A DNA stretch of 64,000 nt from Earliella scabrosa. Lineage: Eukaryota; Basidiomycota; Agaricomycetes; Polyporales; Polyporaceae. Below are positions 21,474 through 33,500 of this stretch, one piece after another. The translations under genes were made by a program, and so were the position numbers. The stretch lies in assembly GCA_022605405.1 (NCBI GenBank), contig JABYQQ010000003.1, positions 744,001 through 808,000 of the forward strand. Reading direction: 5' to 3'. Under the pieces are notes generated by a model, which was not told the origin of the DNA, did no database searches, and saw nothing but the letters and a program-made list of their open reading frames with translations. The stretch's first letter is position 1. Each line of letters starts with the position of its first letter.

Positions 21474-24400
21474 ATGACCTCCTACCCCGCCGGCCTCTCC
21501 ACCGACAGTCTTGAACTCAACCTAGCCTCGGCCAGCTCGCCCCCTCCGACACAGGAAGACCAATGGAGCGATGCACACGATACCGCTGAGACGGACTATG
21601 AGCGAGATGCCATCGAGGAGGTCGACGAGACTACCGAGGATCTGACTGTCCAAGGACCCAAGGTATCCACGGACAAAACAGAGACCCACGAGATTGAGAC
21701 GCCTTCCCCTACCAATTTGGACTCCAGCAACGCGCAGGAACGTGCTTCCGATGTGGATGCCACGAGTGTACATAGCATGCCCGTCGTGCAGGTCACGGAG
21801 CCCACCAGCCCCACCCTTCCTGCGACACCTCGCAGCGTCCATTCTCATCAGCCTTCCACGACGAATACCTCTCATACCACTCTGGCTCCTCCTACGAACT
21901 CAAGTCACGACCGACGGCGGCGACATCGCTCTACACTCGATGTAAGTCGCTGCTGTTCGTTTCCTCAAATGTCAGCTTCTGACTTCAACAGCAACGTGCA
22001 TCCAATCGCTTCTCCGGGTTCCTATCGAATCTCATACATCGCCGTGACCATCCGCCAAATCCTGCCCCCGAGCCGAATCCTCCATCCACTTCATCTGTTA
22101 ATCAGTCATCCCGTGCTTCGTCTCCCGTTCCCCCTCGACCATCGACTCCGCCCCCACCATTACCGGCCCCATCGCTGGATGATCTCGGTCTCAACCTTTC
22201 GCCCATTACAACCCATCTCTCCCCTGCTCACTTCAGCAATCCACCAATAAGTGGAGCGTTCCTGGCGCCACACTACCTGTTGCTATGCCATGCTCAAGGT
22301 CTAGATGTGCTTCCTCTCGTCTCGCCTCCGACACCCCAGCCGTATGCGCTGGTACGGAGGGCGCCGTTCAAAAGCGTCGTCGTAATGGAGCATCGTGGAG
22401 TCCTGGTCGCGATCGCGGGGCGGAGGGATGGTGTAAGGGTGTATGCTCTGGAAGAAATCCGGAGGATGATCGAATGGCGTATGGAGGTTGAGGTTCGAAG
22501 GGAACGGGAGCGGGCTCGCCGGGAGGAAACGAAACGACCCATGACTGCCATAGCCATCATTCACCACGACGAGTCGGAGAAGAGGGGATCCACGGAAAAG
22601 CAGCCAGCTATCGTGCCCGACAGCACGAACGACAAGAAGCCTATGCAGGTCCGCAGGAGTTCCGTGTCGGTCGTTCCACCCGGACAGCCTCGTCCGCCAG
22701 TTGTCCGAGCCCCCAAACCGAAGACGCCGCCTGCACGTCCGACGCCACCGCCCGAACCCATAGGCCCTCCCCCAGCTTACTCAAGTTCTCCACCGCGAGA
22801 ACGCGAACAACCGCCCCTTGCACCGCCGCCGCCGCCTCGTGCTCGGTCGAGGGCTACATCCGTCAGTGAGGTTCTGGCTGGTACCATCTCCCGACGTCAC
22901 ACCATGACGAACGTCAACGGCGAGACTGAGCCTCAGGAGGACACCAAGGGAGATTGGGCATCCAGTGACGACGAGGCCATCAACGTCATGGCAGCGCCAA
23001 GTGGCAGTCAGCTTCTGGACGAACGGACGAGCGCAATGGCTGCTGCCTCTGCAGCCGCTACTTCGGCAAGTAGCAGCAGTCGCCTCGAAATGGGCCGGTC
23101 GCAGACCACACCGTCGTTGAGCTCACGTCCGAACCGGCGAAGTAGACCGGCGAACCTGGATCTCTCCCTGACCAGGTCGAATACCACCAACGTCATTCCA
23201 GTTCCGCCACCGTCTCCGACTCCAACACTCCTGACCCTTCGCCAAGCGCTCACCATGAACGCGCCTCCGAGGGATGAGGATAGCGCGTTGTCCCCAGAAA
23301 TGGATGGCGATGCTGACGGCGAAGAGGACGAGGAGGGCGAGCCTAACCCCTCGTCGCCCACTACCCCAACTCGTGAACGCATTACCCTCGCCGAGGCTTT
23401 GTTCGAGAGCCGTCTCCCTGACATTCCCCCGGTAGGAAGCCGCCGGGACCAGGAACCCATACTCATCAATTCGCAGAGCTACCAAGAAGGCGATGTGCCT
23501 GCGAGTCCTCGCACTTCGGAGTCTCACTCCACCTTCACAAGGGCGAGCACTGGCGAGCAATCGAATAGGCGGCGGCGGCGATGGTCGGTCCTCGGTGGCG
23601 TCTTCTCCAACCCGTCCGGGCAGTCGCAGTCTTCCATTCCATCGCTCTCCGAGCTGACACAAGCTCCACCCGCCGAATCGACCAATCCTGTCGAGATGCG
23701 GGAACGGCGGCCGAACGTCCTTACTCGCTCAGCTTCCGGTCGCGTTCCGCCTTCTGCATCCAACGCGACTGTGACGCCGGCACGAACGGTACGGCGTCCG
23801 TCTACGTCTCCTGGTCCGAGTACTGCGCCTGTCACCAACCCTTCCATGGTCGCGCCCGCGCCTCCAATACCGTATCCACCCTCTGCACCGTCAACGCATT
23901 CGCGCTTCCTCCCGCGTCTTCTAACCAATGCTCTAGGACGGCGGTCCGATGACATCCCGCCGCTCCCTCGCATAGTGGGCCCTGGGTCAGACAAATCCAT
24001 CATCAACCTCCCACCACCGCCTCACGCGCCTGCCCCCAAACTTGAGTACGTGAAGCTTCCAGGCACGAAGGGCGCGGTTGCAGTGAAGGCGGTGGAAACT
24101 GCAAAGAAGAGGTATTCTTCCATTCCACTTTATCTGAAAGAGAACAATCGTAGAGCTAACAACGTCACCAGCTTCCTTGCCATTCTTTGCGGCGATAACG
24201 GAGAGAAGGTTGAGCTATTCGCTGGCACGTACCGAACTGCGCTGGGTCTGTCGCGTACGTTCATATTGCCTGACTCGCCGCGTTCCCTGGAGCTGCAGTT
24301 GCAAGGCGACGACCTCGTGGAGGTGTTCTTGGTCTTCTCCCAGAACGTATTCGGCCTGGAGCCCGCGACCGTTCGCGTCCGCGAGGTCAGGATCGGACGC

Positions 24401-25825
24401 GCGGAACGTAGGGCGGCCCGCCGACGTGCCCGCGAGACTCAGTCTGGGCAGTCGCCTGATGTCGACACTGACCCGGGTGCCGCCATCGGCGAGGAAGACG
24501 TGACGGTCAATGTTACCATTGGTGTCGCCGCCACTCCTCCGGCAACGGACGAGCCTCAGCAGACTTCTTCATCGGGCATTGCTTCACCGCCCTCGGAGTC
24601 CACTACTCAGCTCAACATGGACACCGGGAACGCCACTGGTACCTCGACGGATGAACTGGTAACCCTCGCGGCAGCGCAGATGAGCCCGTACACGACATTC
24701 CAGCAGCTCACATTTTCGCCAAACTTCCCATTGGCCACGATCGCGGACGAGTACATCATTCCGCCTACATACCGGTCGTTCCTGGAGTATCGCAGCCAGT
24801 ACGAACCTGAGGGCGATGGCACGGCGAGCGTGGACTTGTCGCAGGTCCAGTTCTCTCCTCCGGGTTTGCCTGTACCCACGCCGGCGCCTCCATCGAAGTG
24901 GTTCTACCGTGACCCGAAGGGTCTCATCCATGGTGAGCCCGCATACATTCTTGTCTCTGGGCATGTGCTGAAGTTAGGGTCAGGGCCTTGGAAAGCGTCT
25001 CTGATGCAAGCATGGTACCGTGACGGCCTGCTGCCTCCAGACCTACCAGTCAGGAGGGAAGAGGACATCGAGTACATACTCCTGAAAGACCTTCGCTTGC
25101 AATGCGTAGATCCCACACACCCTTTCCGTTCTTCCCCTCCTACGCCCTCGCCTCCTATGCCCATTCCTGACTCCACAAAACCCCTCCTCGCTCCTCAGTC
25201 CCTGCTCATCCAACCCAAGCACTTCGGTCCCCCGGCGCTGTTCTATTCTTCCCGCGGGGGTCATAGCACTACCATCGTCGATTCCCGTGGCCGATCTGTT
25301 CTCAAGGGTCGCTTCATGTGGAGCACAGACGACAACGGGGAGGAATCGCGCCCATCAAGTCGCCTCGGGGACGTGAAGCGCCTTGAGGCGTTCGACGTCA
25401 AGGACCGTGCCGTACTCGTCGCCATGCGACAAGGTGGTCTCGAAGCGGTGGACTTTGGTGACGCGTTGTTGAAGCCTGCCGACCACTCACGCACGCTCCT
25501 GCCACACTTCAACCCGCCACTGTCCAGCACGAACCGTCGGGGGCCCTTCGTCTGGAAGATCGGCTCGCCGCTCGACAACTCGAAGATGCCCGCAGCACCG
25601 GTGACTTTGCCTACCGTGACACGAGGTGGCGTGGTACCACGCAAGAAGCAGAGCACCGGGCCGTCGAAGTCGCCTGGGCGTGCTGAGTTCATGCTGGGCG
25701 ATGGCGATGGCGAGCTCGACGAGGAGGTGCTCTTCTTGGGGCGCAAGGACGACGAGATGTACCTGTGCGAGAAGTCAAGCACGACGTTCAGGATACTGAA
25801 GCTGGCACCAGCAGTCTCTCAATAG
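21474..25825 (+). CDS. Large Pro/Ser-rich protein, putative CNH-type
   Basis: Three exons close in frame: 21474-21941, 21992-24111 and 24172-25825, giving 1413 residues. The 60-nt intron at 24112-24171 is a multiple of three but has a GTATTC donor, a GCTAAC branch-like site and a CAG acceptor, and its removal restores TAKK-SFLAILCGDNGEKVELF. The first conserved part (HYLLLCHAQGLDVLPLV, PYALVRRAPFKSVVVMEHRGVLVAIAGRRDGVRVYALEEIRRMIEWR) and the second (FLAILCGDNGEKVELFAGTYRTALGLSRTFILPDSPRSLELQLQGDDLVEVFLVFSQNVF) resemble a citron-homology (CNH) beta-propeller split by about 600 disordered residues. CNH domains bind Rho-type GTPases in known cases; that role is inference here. The C-terminus ends in GRKDDEMYLCEKSSTTFRILKL. 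Coding status is certain; the family name is moderate. Confidence 0.75.
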
Positions 25826-26204
25826 CAGTGCGCCTTGCTGCTGGCTCGCATCGGTCACGAACACGACTATCACGGTGACGACATCCGTTCTGATGCTGTT
25901 GACGATGGACCTGTCCCGCAATCCCACCATCACCCCACCCCCTGCTGTATTTTCTAGCGGTTGCTCGGACGTTGCAAGGGTTCGTAGAGACTATCACGCA
26001 TTCGCGCGCATCGGGTACCATATATCCGCCATTACACTTACTACTATTATTTGGCACCGCCTCGCCTACTAGCTTAGCATGTCTCCTAGCTATTGAGCAT
26101 CAATGCAAGCACCTGGATATGAACGAAAGGATGTATTCGTGCATGAGGGACAAGAGTATGAAGAACAGGTGTATGCCACTGTATGGAGAACTACAGACTC
26201 TAGT
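25826..26204. other. Convergent 3' spacer
   Basis: About 380 bp between the stop codons of the CNH-type gene and the TFIIIA gene. No gene supported. Confidence 0.5.
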
Positions 26205-27925
26205 CTATTGCGCTGTCGTCCTGGCGTCCTTTTCGCCGCGTACCCACTCATCGACCTTCTCCCGATCCACCTCAACACCGTGCTCTGCTTGCAAATGGCG
26301 CCGAAGGTCATATGCGCGACTGAAGACGTATTGGCAGGCGTGCACGCGCTTGCTGCTAGTGCTCGTAGATGTGGCCTCGGACGAGTCGGTAGAGAGCAGC
26401 GGCGGAAGCTCGGGGTAAGGACACTGTAACTTGCTCGCCTGTTTGACAGCGTCCTTCGCTCTTGTGGCGTACGCTTTACCGGTGATGAGGTCGATGTCCA
26501 TGGTGGACATATGAGGGGACTCAGGCTCGGTATCAGTGTGCTCGCCTTCGTTGTCAGAGCCGGATTCGGACCCCGAGGGTGCGTGCAACTTTGCGAGATG
26601 GCGTTGGAGCAGGTGCTTGTATCCAAACGCGCGTTTGCAGTGCTCGTGGGGGCAGACGAAGTCGCGCCGTCCTAGATGGGCGATGTTGTGATGCGTAGCT
26701 AGAGCTTTCTTCTACAGGGTGGATGCCTCAATGATTGTTCGCTATCCACAGAGAAGCGGGACGAACCGATTTGAAGTCTTTGCTGCACCCCTCGACTTCG
26801 CAGACCCAATCGCGGCCGACCTCTCCACCGCGCCGTCGTTTGCGCGGACGTTCGTCCTCGGAGCCAGACGCAGGGACATCATCCAACTCAGCTTCTTGGT
26901 CACGCTGGGCATGTATCTTCAGGTGAGCGCGGAGACCTTTCTGTTGCGTGAAGGTCTTGCCCTTGCATGACGGGTAGGGGCACGTTGGAGGGTGTGCGGT
27001 GCGCGTGTGATGCTGCAAGGCTGACCAAGTTGAATAGTAGGTCGGCGGTGCGCCCTCAACAGGCAGACAAGACCGGTGTACGCAGGTGTAACGCTTGTCT
27101 GAACGTAGGGATGCGTGATGGATGAGGATTCATGTGTACAACCATACAGACTGTGGCTTACCATCGTGAGTTTTCGTGTGGGCAGTCAGCTTTTGATTCG
27201 TTGCGAAGGACTTCGTGCACCCAGGGTGCTCGCAACGATACGGTTTGGTGCCCGGGGGCGAATGTGCCGTGCAGATATGTTCACGCAATTGATGGTGCTT
27301 GGAGAAAGCTGCTTCACAATTGGACTCGGTGCACTACGAGAGGAAGTGAGTATCGAGGCACTCCTCTGACAGGATTCAACGCACCCTGTGCGGCTTCTCT
27401 CCACGATGCAACTCCGTATGCACGCGAAGGTGCTGCGATGTCCAGAATCGTTTACCGCAACCCGGGTCATCGCAGACGAATGGCTTGGCAGAACTCGGGA
27501 GATGCGTGCGGACGTGAGCTTGGAGATGGGTCTCGCGAAGGTAGGATTTGCTGCAGGTAGCACAGACATATGGACGCTGTAGGCAGATGGTATGGATGAA
27601 TAAGTGAGGGGTACTCGCTGGTGTGCTGACGTACATCTCCCGTGTGTGATCGTTCGTGTTCCGTTAATCTGGATGGTTTGGTATACGACTTAGTACATCC
27701 CTCGAACGTGCACGCGTAGCGTTTCTTCGTTTTGGGTGATCGCGACCTCCGGGTTGCAGGCGCATCCGACCCTCGACCGGCTTCAACGTCAGACTCAGTA
27801 TAGCTAAGGTCATTGTCGCAGCTTGGAGATGGAGAAGACAGATGGATAACCAAGGAATCGCGGTGTCTCCGTTTGCGCAAAGTGACAGTCGCCGTAGAGG
27901 ACGATGGGTCCAGTACCGTAGCCAT
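26205..27925 (-). CDS. Transcription factor IIIA-like C2H2 zinc-finger protein
   Basis: The start at 27925 gives MATVLDPSSS. A Ser-rich leader follows, then a series of nine or ten C2H2 fingers spread over short exons. They begin with YACTFEGCTKSYTKPSRLTEHERSH, then YVCATCSKSYLRETHLQAHVRTH and FVCDDPGCGKRFWTSQHLRVHTELH. A finger with CTESNCEAAFSKHHQLREH and PYRCEHPGCTKSFATNQKLTAHTKTH comes next. Then come CPYPSCKGKTFTQQKGLRAHLKIH, a break with a DEXRPRKRRRGG-like basic patch, WVCEVEGCSKDFKS...HHNIAH, and FVCPHEHCKRAFGYKHLLQRHLAKLH. A last degenerate finger (YVFSRAYDLRRHLQAEH) is at the C-terminus. Finger number, linker pattern and the acidic insert before the last finger fit fungal TFIIIA, which binds the internal control region of 5S rRNA genes in the nucleus. 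It diverges from the RPC5 gene. Confidence 0.85.
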
Positions 27926-28050
27926 CAGGTCGCAACTTCTGAGTCGAACTTATGAGTATGCTTCAGCTTGGAGGGAGTGCCGGGGAAGGAGGAAATTTAC
28001 GCGCCCAAATGCTCGCTGCGTCCATGGGCGTCTGCGAGTACAACTCAGTC
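27926..28050. promoter_or_regulatory. 125-bp shared divergent promoter, TFIIIA and RPC5
   Basis: Only 125 bp separate the two divergent start codons (27925 minus, 28051 plus). The two genes must therefore share control DNA. An upstream in-frame ATG for the plus gene at 27952 would shorten this further. Confidence 0.6.
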
Positions 28051-29022
28051 ATGGACCCGATGGAGGCCGAGGACAGGCTCGTTAGCATCATTCCCGTCCA
28101 CTTTTCCAATGCGCTACACCCAAACATACAACTCCATCAATTTCCGCTTCTTACTCGACCACTAGAGGTGCCACCGTCCGCGTCCGCAAGCGGGAAACGT
28201 ATTCGCGCAAGGCGAAAGTCCAAGGCCAAGCGGCTTGAGGTCCACATCCCTGTCGACACGCGACCGGAAGTATGGAATGCGGAGAGATCGAAGGAACTGG
28301 GATCAGCAAGGGTGGAGGACGACAAGGAGAAGAACCAGGAGCTTCCGAAAGTCAAGCAGAGGGAGGGGGATGAAGCTAGGTTGTCGGAGGTTCGGCTACG
28401 CAGTGAGGAAGTGCCGCAGATTGGTTCTTATGTCTTGGGCATACTCCGTAACGGTTCGCCTATTGATTCTTCATCTTATCCTTGACCGTGCTGACACGGA
28501 GCGATAGGGCGGTTGCATCTGCACCCAATCAGCGAAACACATCAGTTCCGCCCAACACTCACCTACATGGACACGCACATGCGGAAAAGCAGGCGAACAA
28601 GAGGCGGCGACGACTCGGACGAAGACGATGGCCCTCCTCCCGATCCAGACGAGCCAGCTCCTGCTCCATTGCCAAAGAAGGAGAAAAAGCTTGCTGGTGA
28701 GGCGAAGGAGGTGCAGGTTGCTGTGCGCAAAACTGGCGAGAGCCAGGGTCTTCAGTTTCAGGGCGGCATGACGCAAATACGGCGGGATATGCTGACGCTA
28801 ATGCATGCGGAGGAGGACGAACGGTGGGACGACTACGGATACTGTGGAGGGGAGGTAGGTTGAGTGTAGCCATCTCAGCCTACATCCGAGTGCTCATATG
28901 TCGTTCCCTTGCAGACAGAAGAGGCCAATGAAGCTTTTGAGTCGGTTTTCTCGACGTCGTACGAACAGCTGGAATGTAACACGGACATCACTAGTCTATT
29001 GAAAGGTGTACCGGGCCTGTGA
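28051..29022 (+). CDS. RNA polymerase III subunit RPC5 (Rpc37) homologue
   Basis: The ATG at 28051 (MDPMEAEDRLVSIIPVHFSNAL) is preferred because the family starts close to the IPVHFSN strand; an upstream in-frame ATG at 27952 would add a non-conserved stretch. Exon 1 carries HQFPLLTRPLEVPPS, KRIRARRKSKAKRLEVHIPVDTRPEVWN and LSEVRLRSEEVPQIGSYVLGIL. After an intron, RRLHLHPISETHQFRPTLTYMD matches the Rpc5/Sin-like family signature. An acidic/proline loop follows, then VQVAVRKTGE and MHAEEDERWDDYGY. The last exon is TEEANEAFESVFS...LKGVPGL with stop at 29020-29022. The family forms the RPC4/RPC5 TFIIF-like heterodimer of Pol III, acting in initiation and termination. Three exons are needed. Confidence 0.87.
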
Positions 29023-29528
29023 TATCTACCAAGTCAGTGTGCATTGCGCATATCACTAACGCATACTCTGGCTACTATGACAAAGGCCGAATCCTCTCAA
29101 GGCAGATGATGCATTCGACCTGATATCCTCAGGCCAAATTTTAAAGCACGTACAGGCCTGACATCCCCAATCCGCTACTATGTGGCCTTAACTTATGCTG
29201 GCATGATGTTGGTAGATTCCATGTTCACTGGTGGTGATATTTTGACCCTTGGACCTTGTCTCCCCTAGGCAGACGATGGGACCTACTGAGGGGGGGATAG
29301 ACGGTCCTTCAACCTTGATTCTAATTTCTGAGGAGACGACATTCATTTGGGTAGTGCTCGTGCTGAGGTCAACTCCACTGCCAGGATGGAGAATACAGGG
29401 CCTCATGTTGTCGTAGACTATCGCCCACGATTGTGATGAAGACTGCGGGCACATCCCCGGGCACTCTCTGACAAGGTACCTACCCTGGTGTTGTTCTATG
29501 TCACAGGAAGATAATATTTAGTGTTGCT
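29023..29528. other. Intergenic, AT-richer, left of the inverted duplication
   Basis: No gene or repeat supported. This is single-copy DNA outside arm A. Confidence 0.5.
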
Positions 29529-30099
29529 CTACCTACGAGTACAAGTGCGGCAAACATAGGCATGGCTGACAGAGAGCCTCATATGATTGAGAGTGGCTAT
29601 CACTCGACAGCTTGCTCCAGTATTCGATGTAAAGGATCCCATGGCAATCTGAAAGGCGTCAGTAAAGCTGTTCGACGCTGTTGTCGAATGTTTCAGCGGA
29701 GAGGGGGGACGCGGGATAGATGTGAACGTAGCGATGTGTTCGGATACGCGTTGGTCAAGAGATACGACAATAGGCTTCTGGTTCGTAGGACGGGGGAAGC
29801 GCTTTACTGGTGATCCGGACGGAGACGAGGAGGTAGTGCTGGTGCTGGCGTGGAAATCCTGGCCAGTGGTGTTCCTCTGGACAACTTTGGAAGGGGATTT
29901 ATCGCGAGTAACGTATGTCTTGGACCAGGAGTCTTGAGCCTGTTGGCCATCATTCTGCGTCCACTTTACAACAGGTGCTGCACACATGTTGAGAGCTTGT
30001 AGAGAGCGCTGTTCGCAGTAGGCACTCACCGACAGAGGTGCCGCCACATTTACAACGGGGACCGACGACGATGTCTCCGCATCTCCTGCAGAATCCCAT
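29529..30099 (-). pseudogene. 5' fragment of a LIM-domain gene (duplicate, truncated)
   Basis: Exon 1 (30099-30030) and the start of exon 2 (from 29977) repeat almost exactly the LIM gene at 63159. The matches include MGFCRRCGD, the same donor after TSV, KWTQNDGQQ, RDKSPSK and SLDQRVSEHIAT. The match ends abruptly after KHSTTAS at about 29673. Unrelated sequence then adds about 48 codons before the stop at 29529. The predicted 172-residue product has no LIM domain. It is either a dead fragment or a truncated protein kept by chance. The exon 1 start region is intact, so it could still be transcribed. Confidence 0.82.
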
Positions 30100-30313
30100 G
30101 GGCTACAATCCAGACGGGTGGTATAGAGAGCAGCAAGCAACGCGAGAGTAGGACGAAAGAAATGAGTGCGCAGAGGTACAAGCAGAGGGTTCAGAAGCAG
30201 CGAAAGCGACCCGAGCAAATCAGGCAACTCCTTTCGAACCGAACCGCGTCGCGATCACGTGGCAAGCGCGTTTTACGTGCCGAAACAAGCGCGGAGGCGC
30301 ACCGGACCGTGCA

Positions 30314-30328
30314 GGTAACCCCTATCTC
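30314..30328. repeat. LINE target-site duplication, left copy
   Basis: GGTAACCCCTATCTC, directly next to the T run that marks the element's 3' end. An exact copy is at 36877-36891. Confidence 0.95.
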
Positions 30329-30517
30329 TTTTTTTTTTTTTTTTTTTTTTTAATTCACGCTTTTATATCCCGCTCGTACGGAGTACAGGTGCGGCTGTTT
30401 ACTGGTACGTCTCACGGTGGCGGGCGAGTGTTCTCAGCCAATGTTGCCTACATCTAAGGGCTTCGTATGCGCTGACAGGCAGCGCCATAGTCGCCAAGCG
30501 AGGACCGGAGTCTCTCG

Positions 30518-33500
30518 TCAATCAATAGGTTCGGGCGCGTCCGCGAAGCTGAACGCGCTCTCATTCGACGTAATGAACGTGGTGACGTCACGGTAAGAGC
30601 TCACCCGCTGCAGGAATTCGTACTCACCGCGGCAATTCCACCAGCGGCGGTACTTCCTGCACTTGAGCAGTACATGCTCCCTGTCCTGGAACACTCCGCA
30701 TTCCGGGCAGGTTGTCGATTCGTTGGGGAAGAAGCGGCGCCGGAACGATCCTATTGGTGCGTGGTCCAGGACCGCCCGGCAGAATCGTGCCATGCACGAT
30801 CTCGAGTCCCCGAACGCTTTGAGCGCCGGACTCGAGAGATGACTTGGCGGGTCGAAGGCCGCCAATCGAAGAAAGTGACGGCCGCTGTAAGTCGGTGACG
30901 ATCGATACTCGTCACGCCAGTCTGACTTCAGCTGTACCGCGAGCAGGTGATGAGCGTGTGCCAACGAGCACTCGTCGCGATCCGTTGGGAGGGCTGCCGC
31001 TTGCTTGGCGTCCTCGTCCACCAGCTCGTTCCACTCCACGCCTTCGTGGGACGGGCACCAGTGAAAGACAACCCGTCGCCGGTTGTCCTTCTCCAGCCAT
31101 TCGCGGACGTTGCGGCACGCCACGATCGACACCAACTGCTGTCCGTGCATCCCCGGATCAAGCAGCGTTCGGAGCGCCGACTCGTTGTCGGCTACCACAT
31201 GTATCGTCTCGCACTCCTGTTTGGTGGCGAAGGCGAGGCCCATTCCTCCCGCGATCATTTCGGCGTCGTACGAGGTGGCGCGTCCACACGCAATGCCGCG
31301 CTTGAACAGGAGCCGCCCCGCACGATATGCCCGGAATGCCGCGCCTGTTCGACAGTGCGGCTTAGGCTGTAGTGACCCATCACAGAAGACAGTCACCGCC
31401 CGCCGGTCGTTCATCGCGTCATCCAGCCGTGGCATGAGTGTCGACCTCATCCACTCTGCCAGCGCGTCGGAGTCCTTCTTCGGGTGTTCAAGGTGCCAGG
31501 TGAGTCGATCCCCGTACATGTCGAGTACGCGCTTTCCCGGGCGCGCTTCTGCATGCAATGGAGCAAACTCCTCTGTGCAGACTCGGCCTGCGAAGTCGAG
31601 CGCCACTAAGGGCGTGTCCCTTGAGTCCGGATATCCCGTTCCCATGGGGAACGCGACATCTGGAGCCAAATGATTGCATACCCATGGGTTTGGCAGTGCC
31701 GCGAGCAGCGGATGCGACGCCATGAGCGTGTTAGCTCGGAGGCCGGTCCTGTTGACCAGCTTCTCGATGTGCAGTCGAATCGGCGGCAGCCCGGCTAAGA
31801 CTTCCATGCCGCCGACCGGAGACGTACGGAATGCGCCAGTGATCCAGCGCGCAGCGGTGTTCTGCGCCTTGCGCAGGAAGTCGATGTGCCACTTGGTCCC
31901 CTTGCGGCGGTACCAGAGTTGGCAGCCGTAGGTCATAAGTGGGACAACGCACGACTTGTACAGTACGCGTCGCTGCGCCGGCGGCATCCCTCTGATCGAG
32001 TTTCCCAGCATCAGCAGCGACTGTGCTGTGCTGGCCGCCCGTGAGCCGTAAAATCTGACGTGCGCTCGGAACGTCAGCTTCCTGTCCAGGTAGAAGCCCA
32101 GATGCCTCCATACTGACACCGGTTCTAGCGGCGTCTGTCCTGTAAAGGGTGCCTCACCAAGGTCGATAGGAGGGTTCCCTCGCTTCCACGTGAAGTGACA
32201 CGCTTCGGTCTTCTCGTGTTCAACCCGGAGGCCAACCCGATCAAGTTCTGTCACCGCACGACGGTACTGCTCCTCGAGCACCCGGACGTTCCCTTCTAGG
32301 GTGAATCCAGATACTGACAACAACGCGTCGTCCACGAAGAACTGGAGCCACGGGTGTCCCCCGGCTCCATCCTGATTGATTGGGCACAGTCGGTGTATGA
32401 CCGGCGCAATGTATAGGTTGGCCAGAGGAGGAGACAAGGACGAGCCCTGCACGACACCCACTCCGACTGCTTCAAAGGAGGGGGATGTAAAGACGTCCCA
32501 CCTGTACACTGTAGACCGTCCGCTCAGATAATGCTTGAGAAACTTAACAAGCTTCGAGTTGAAGCCCTGTTTCTGCAGTATACCCAGCAGCATCTCGTGA
32601 TTCACGGAGGGATAGAACTGCGCGACATCAAATGCTAGCACCGAAGTGTCCAGCCCGCGCGCCCACCCTTGTCTTATGCGGTGCACCAGGATCAGTCCCG
32701 CATCCACCGTTGAGTGTTGCTTCGTACCCCCGAACTGTGCCGGATGGAACGCGCCCCACTTTTGTCCCTCGTAGTGCAGCCGCGCAGCGAGCACCTTCTC
32801 ACATAACTTGCCCAAGCAGCTAAGCAGCACGATTGGGCGGTACGACTTGAGGCGTGAATAGTCGTCCTTCTTCGGTTTGGGAATGACGGCAGACACCGCC
32901 TCCTTGAATTGAGTCGGCCAATATGCCCGCTCAATGCACGCGTTGAAGAGGCGGCGGAGTATCTCTCCGCATGCCTCGTGCTTCACCAGTGCAGCCACAT
33001 ACGGCCATCGCAGGTGGTCCGCGCCGGGCGCTGACCGGCCTGAAACATTTGACACTGCATCCCGCAGTTCCTGCATCGAGATGGGAGGGAAGTCTCGCTC
33101 ATCCAGCTGGGGTATGTCATTCAGGAATGACATGTCAACCTCGCGGTCAGCTGCCGAGTTGTAGGTGGTGTTGACGGCTTCCCACAACTCGTCAAGCTCC
33201 ACGAGTGGCCGTCCCTGATGAATTAGGGACTTGTACATGGGGAGCGATCTGGGCTTGGTCCAGGAGACCACGTCCCATACACGTTTCCCTTTCTCGCACG
33301 CTGCCGCGATGCGCTCCTCATAGAATTGGGCCTTGGCAGCCTTTACTGCACGTTTGAATGCCCGCCGCGTCTCGCGCGTCCGCTCTGCACGGAATGCGGT
33401 GAGCGCAGTTGCGCACTCCTCATTCCACCACCGCTTCGAACGGGATGACACCTTCGGAGCCTCCGCATGTGCTTCCCATGCTGTGCGCACCGCCAATAGA

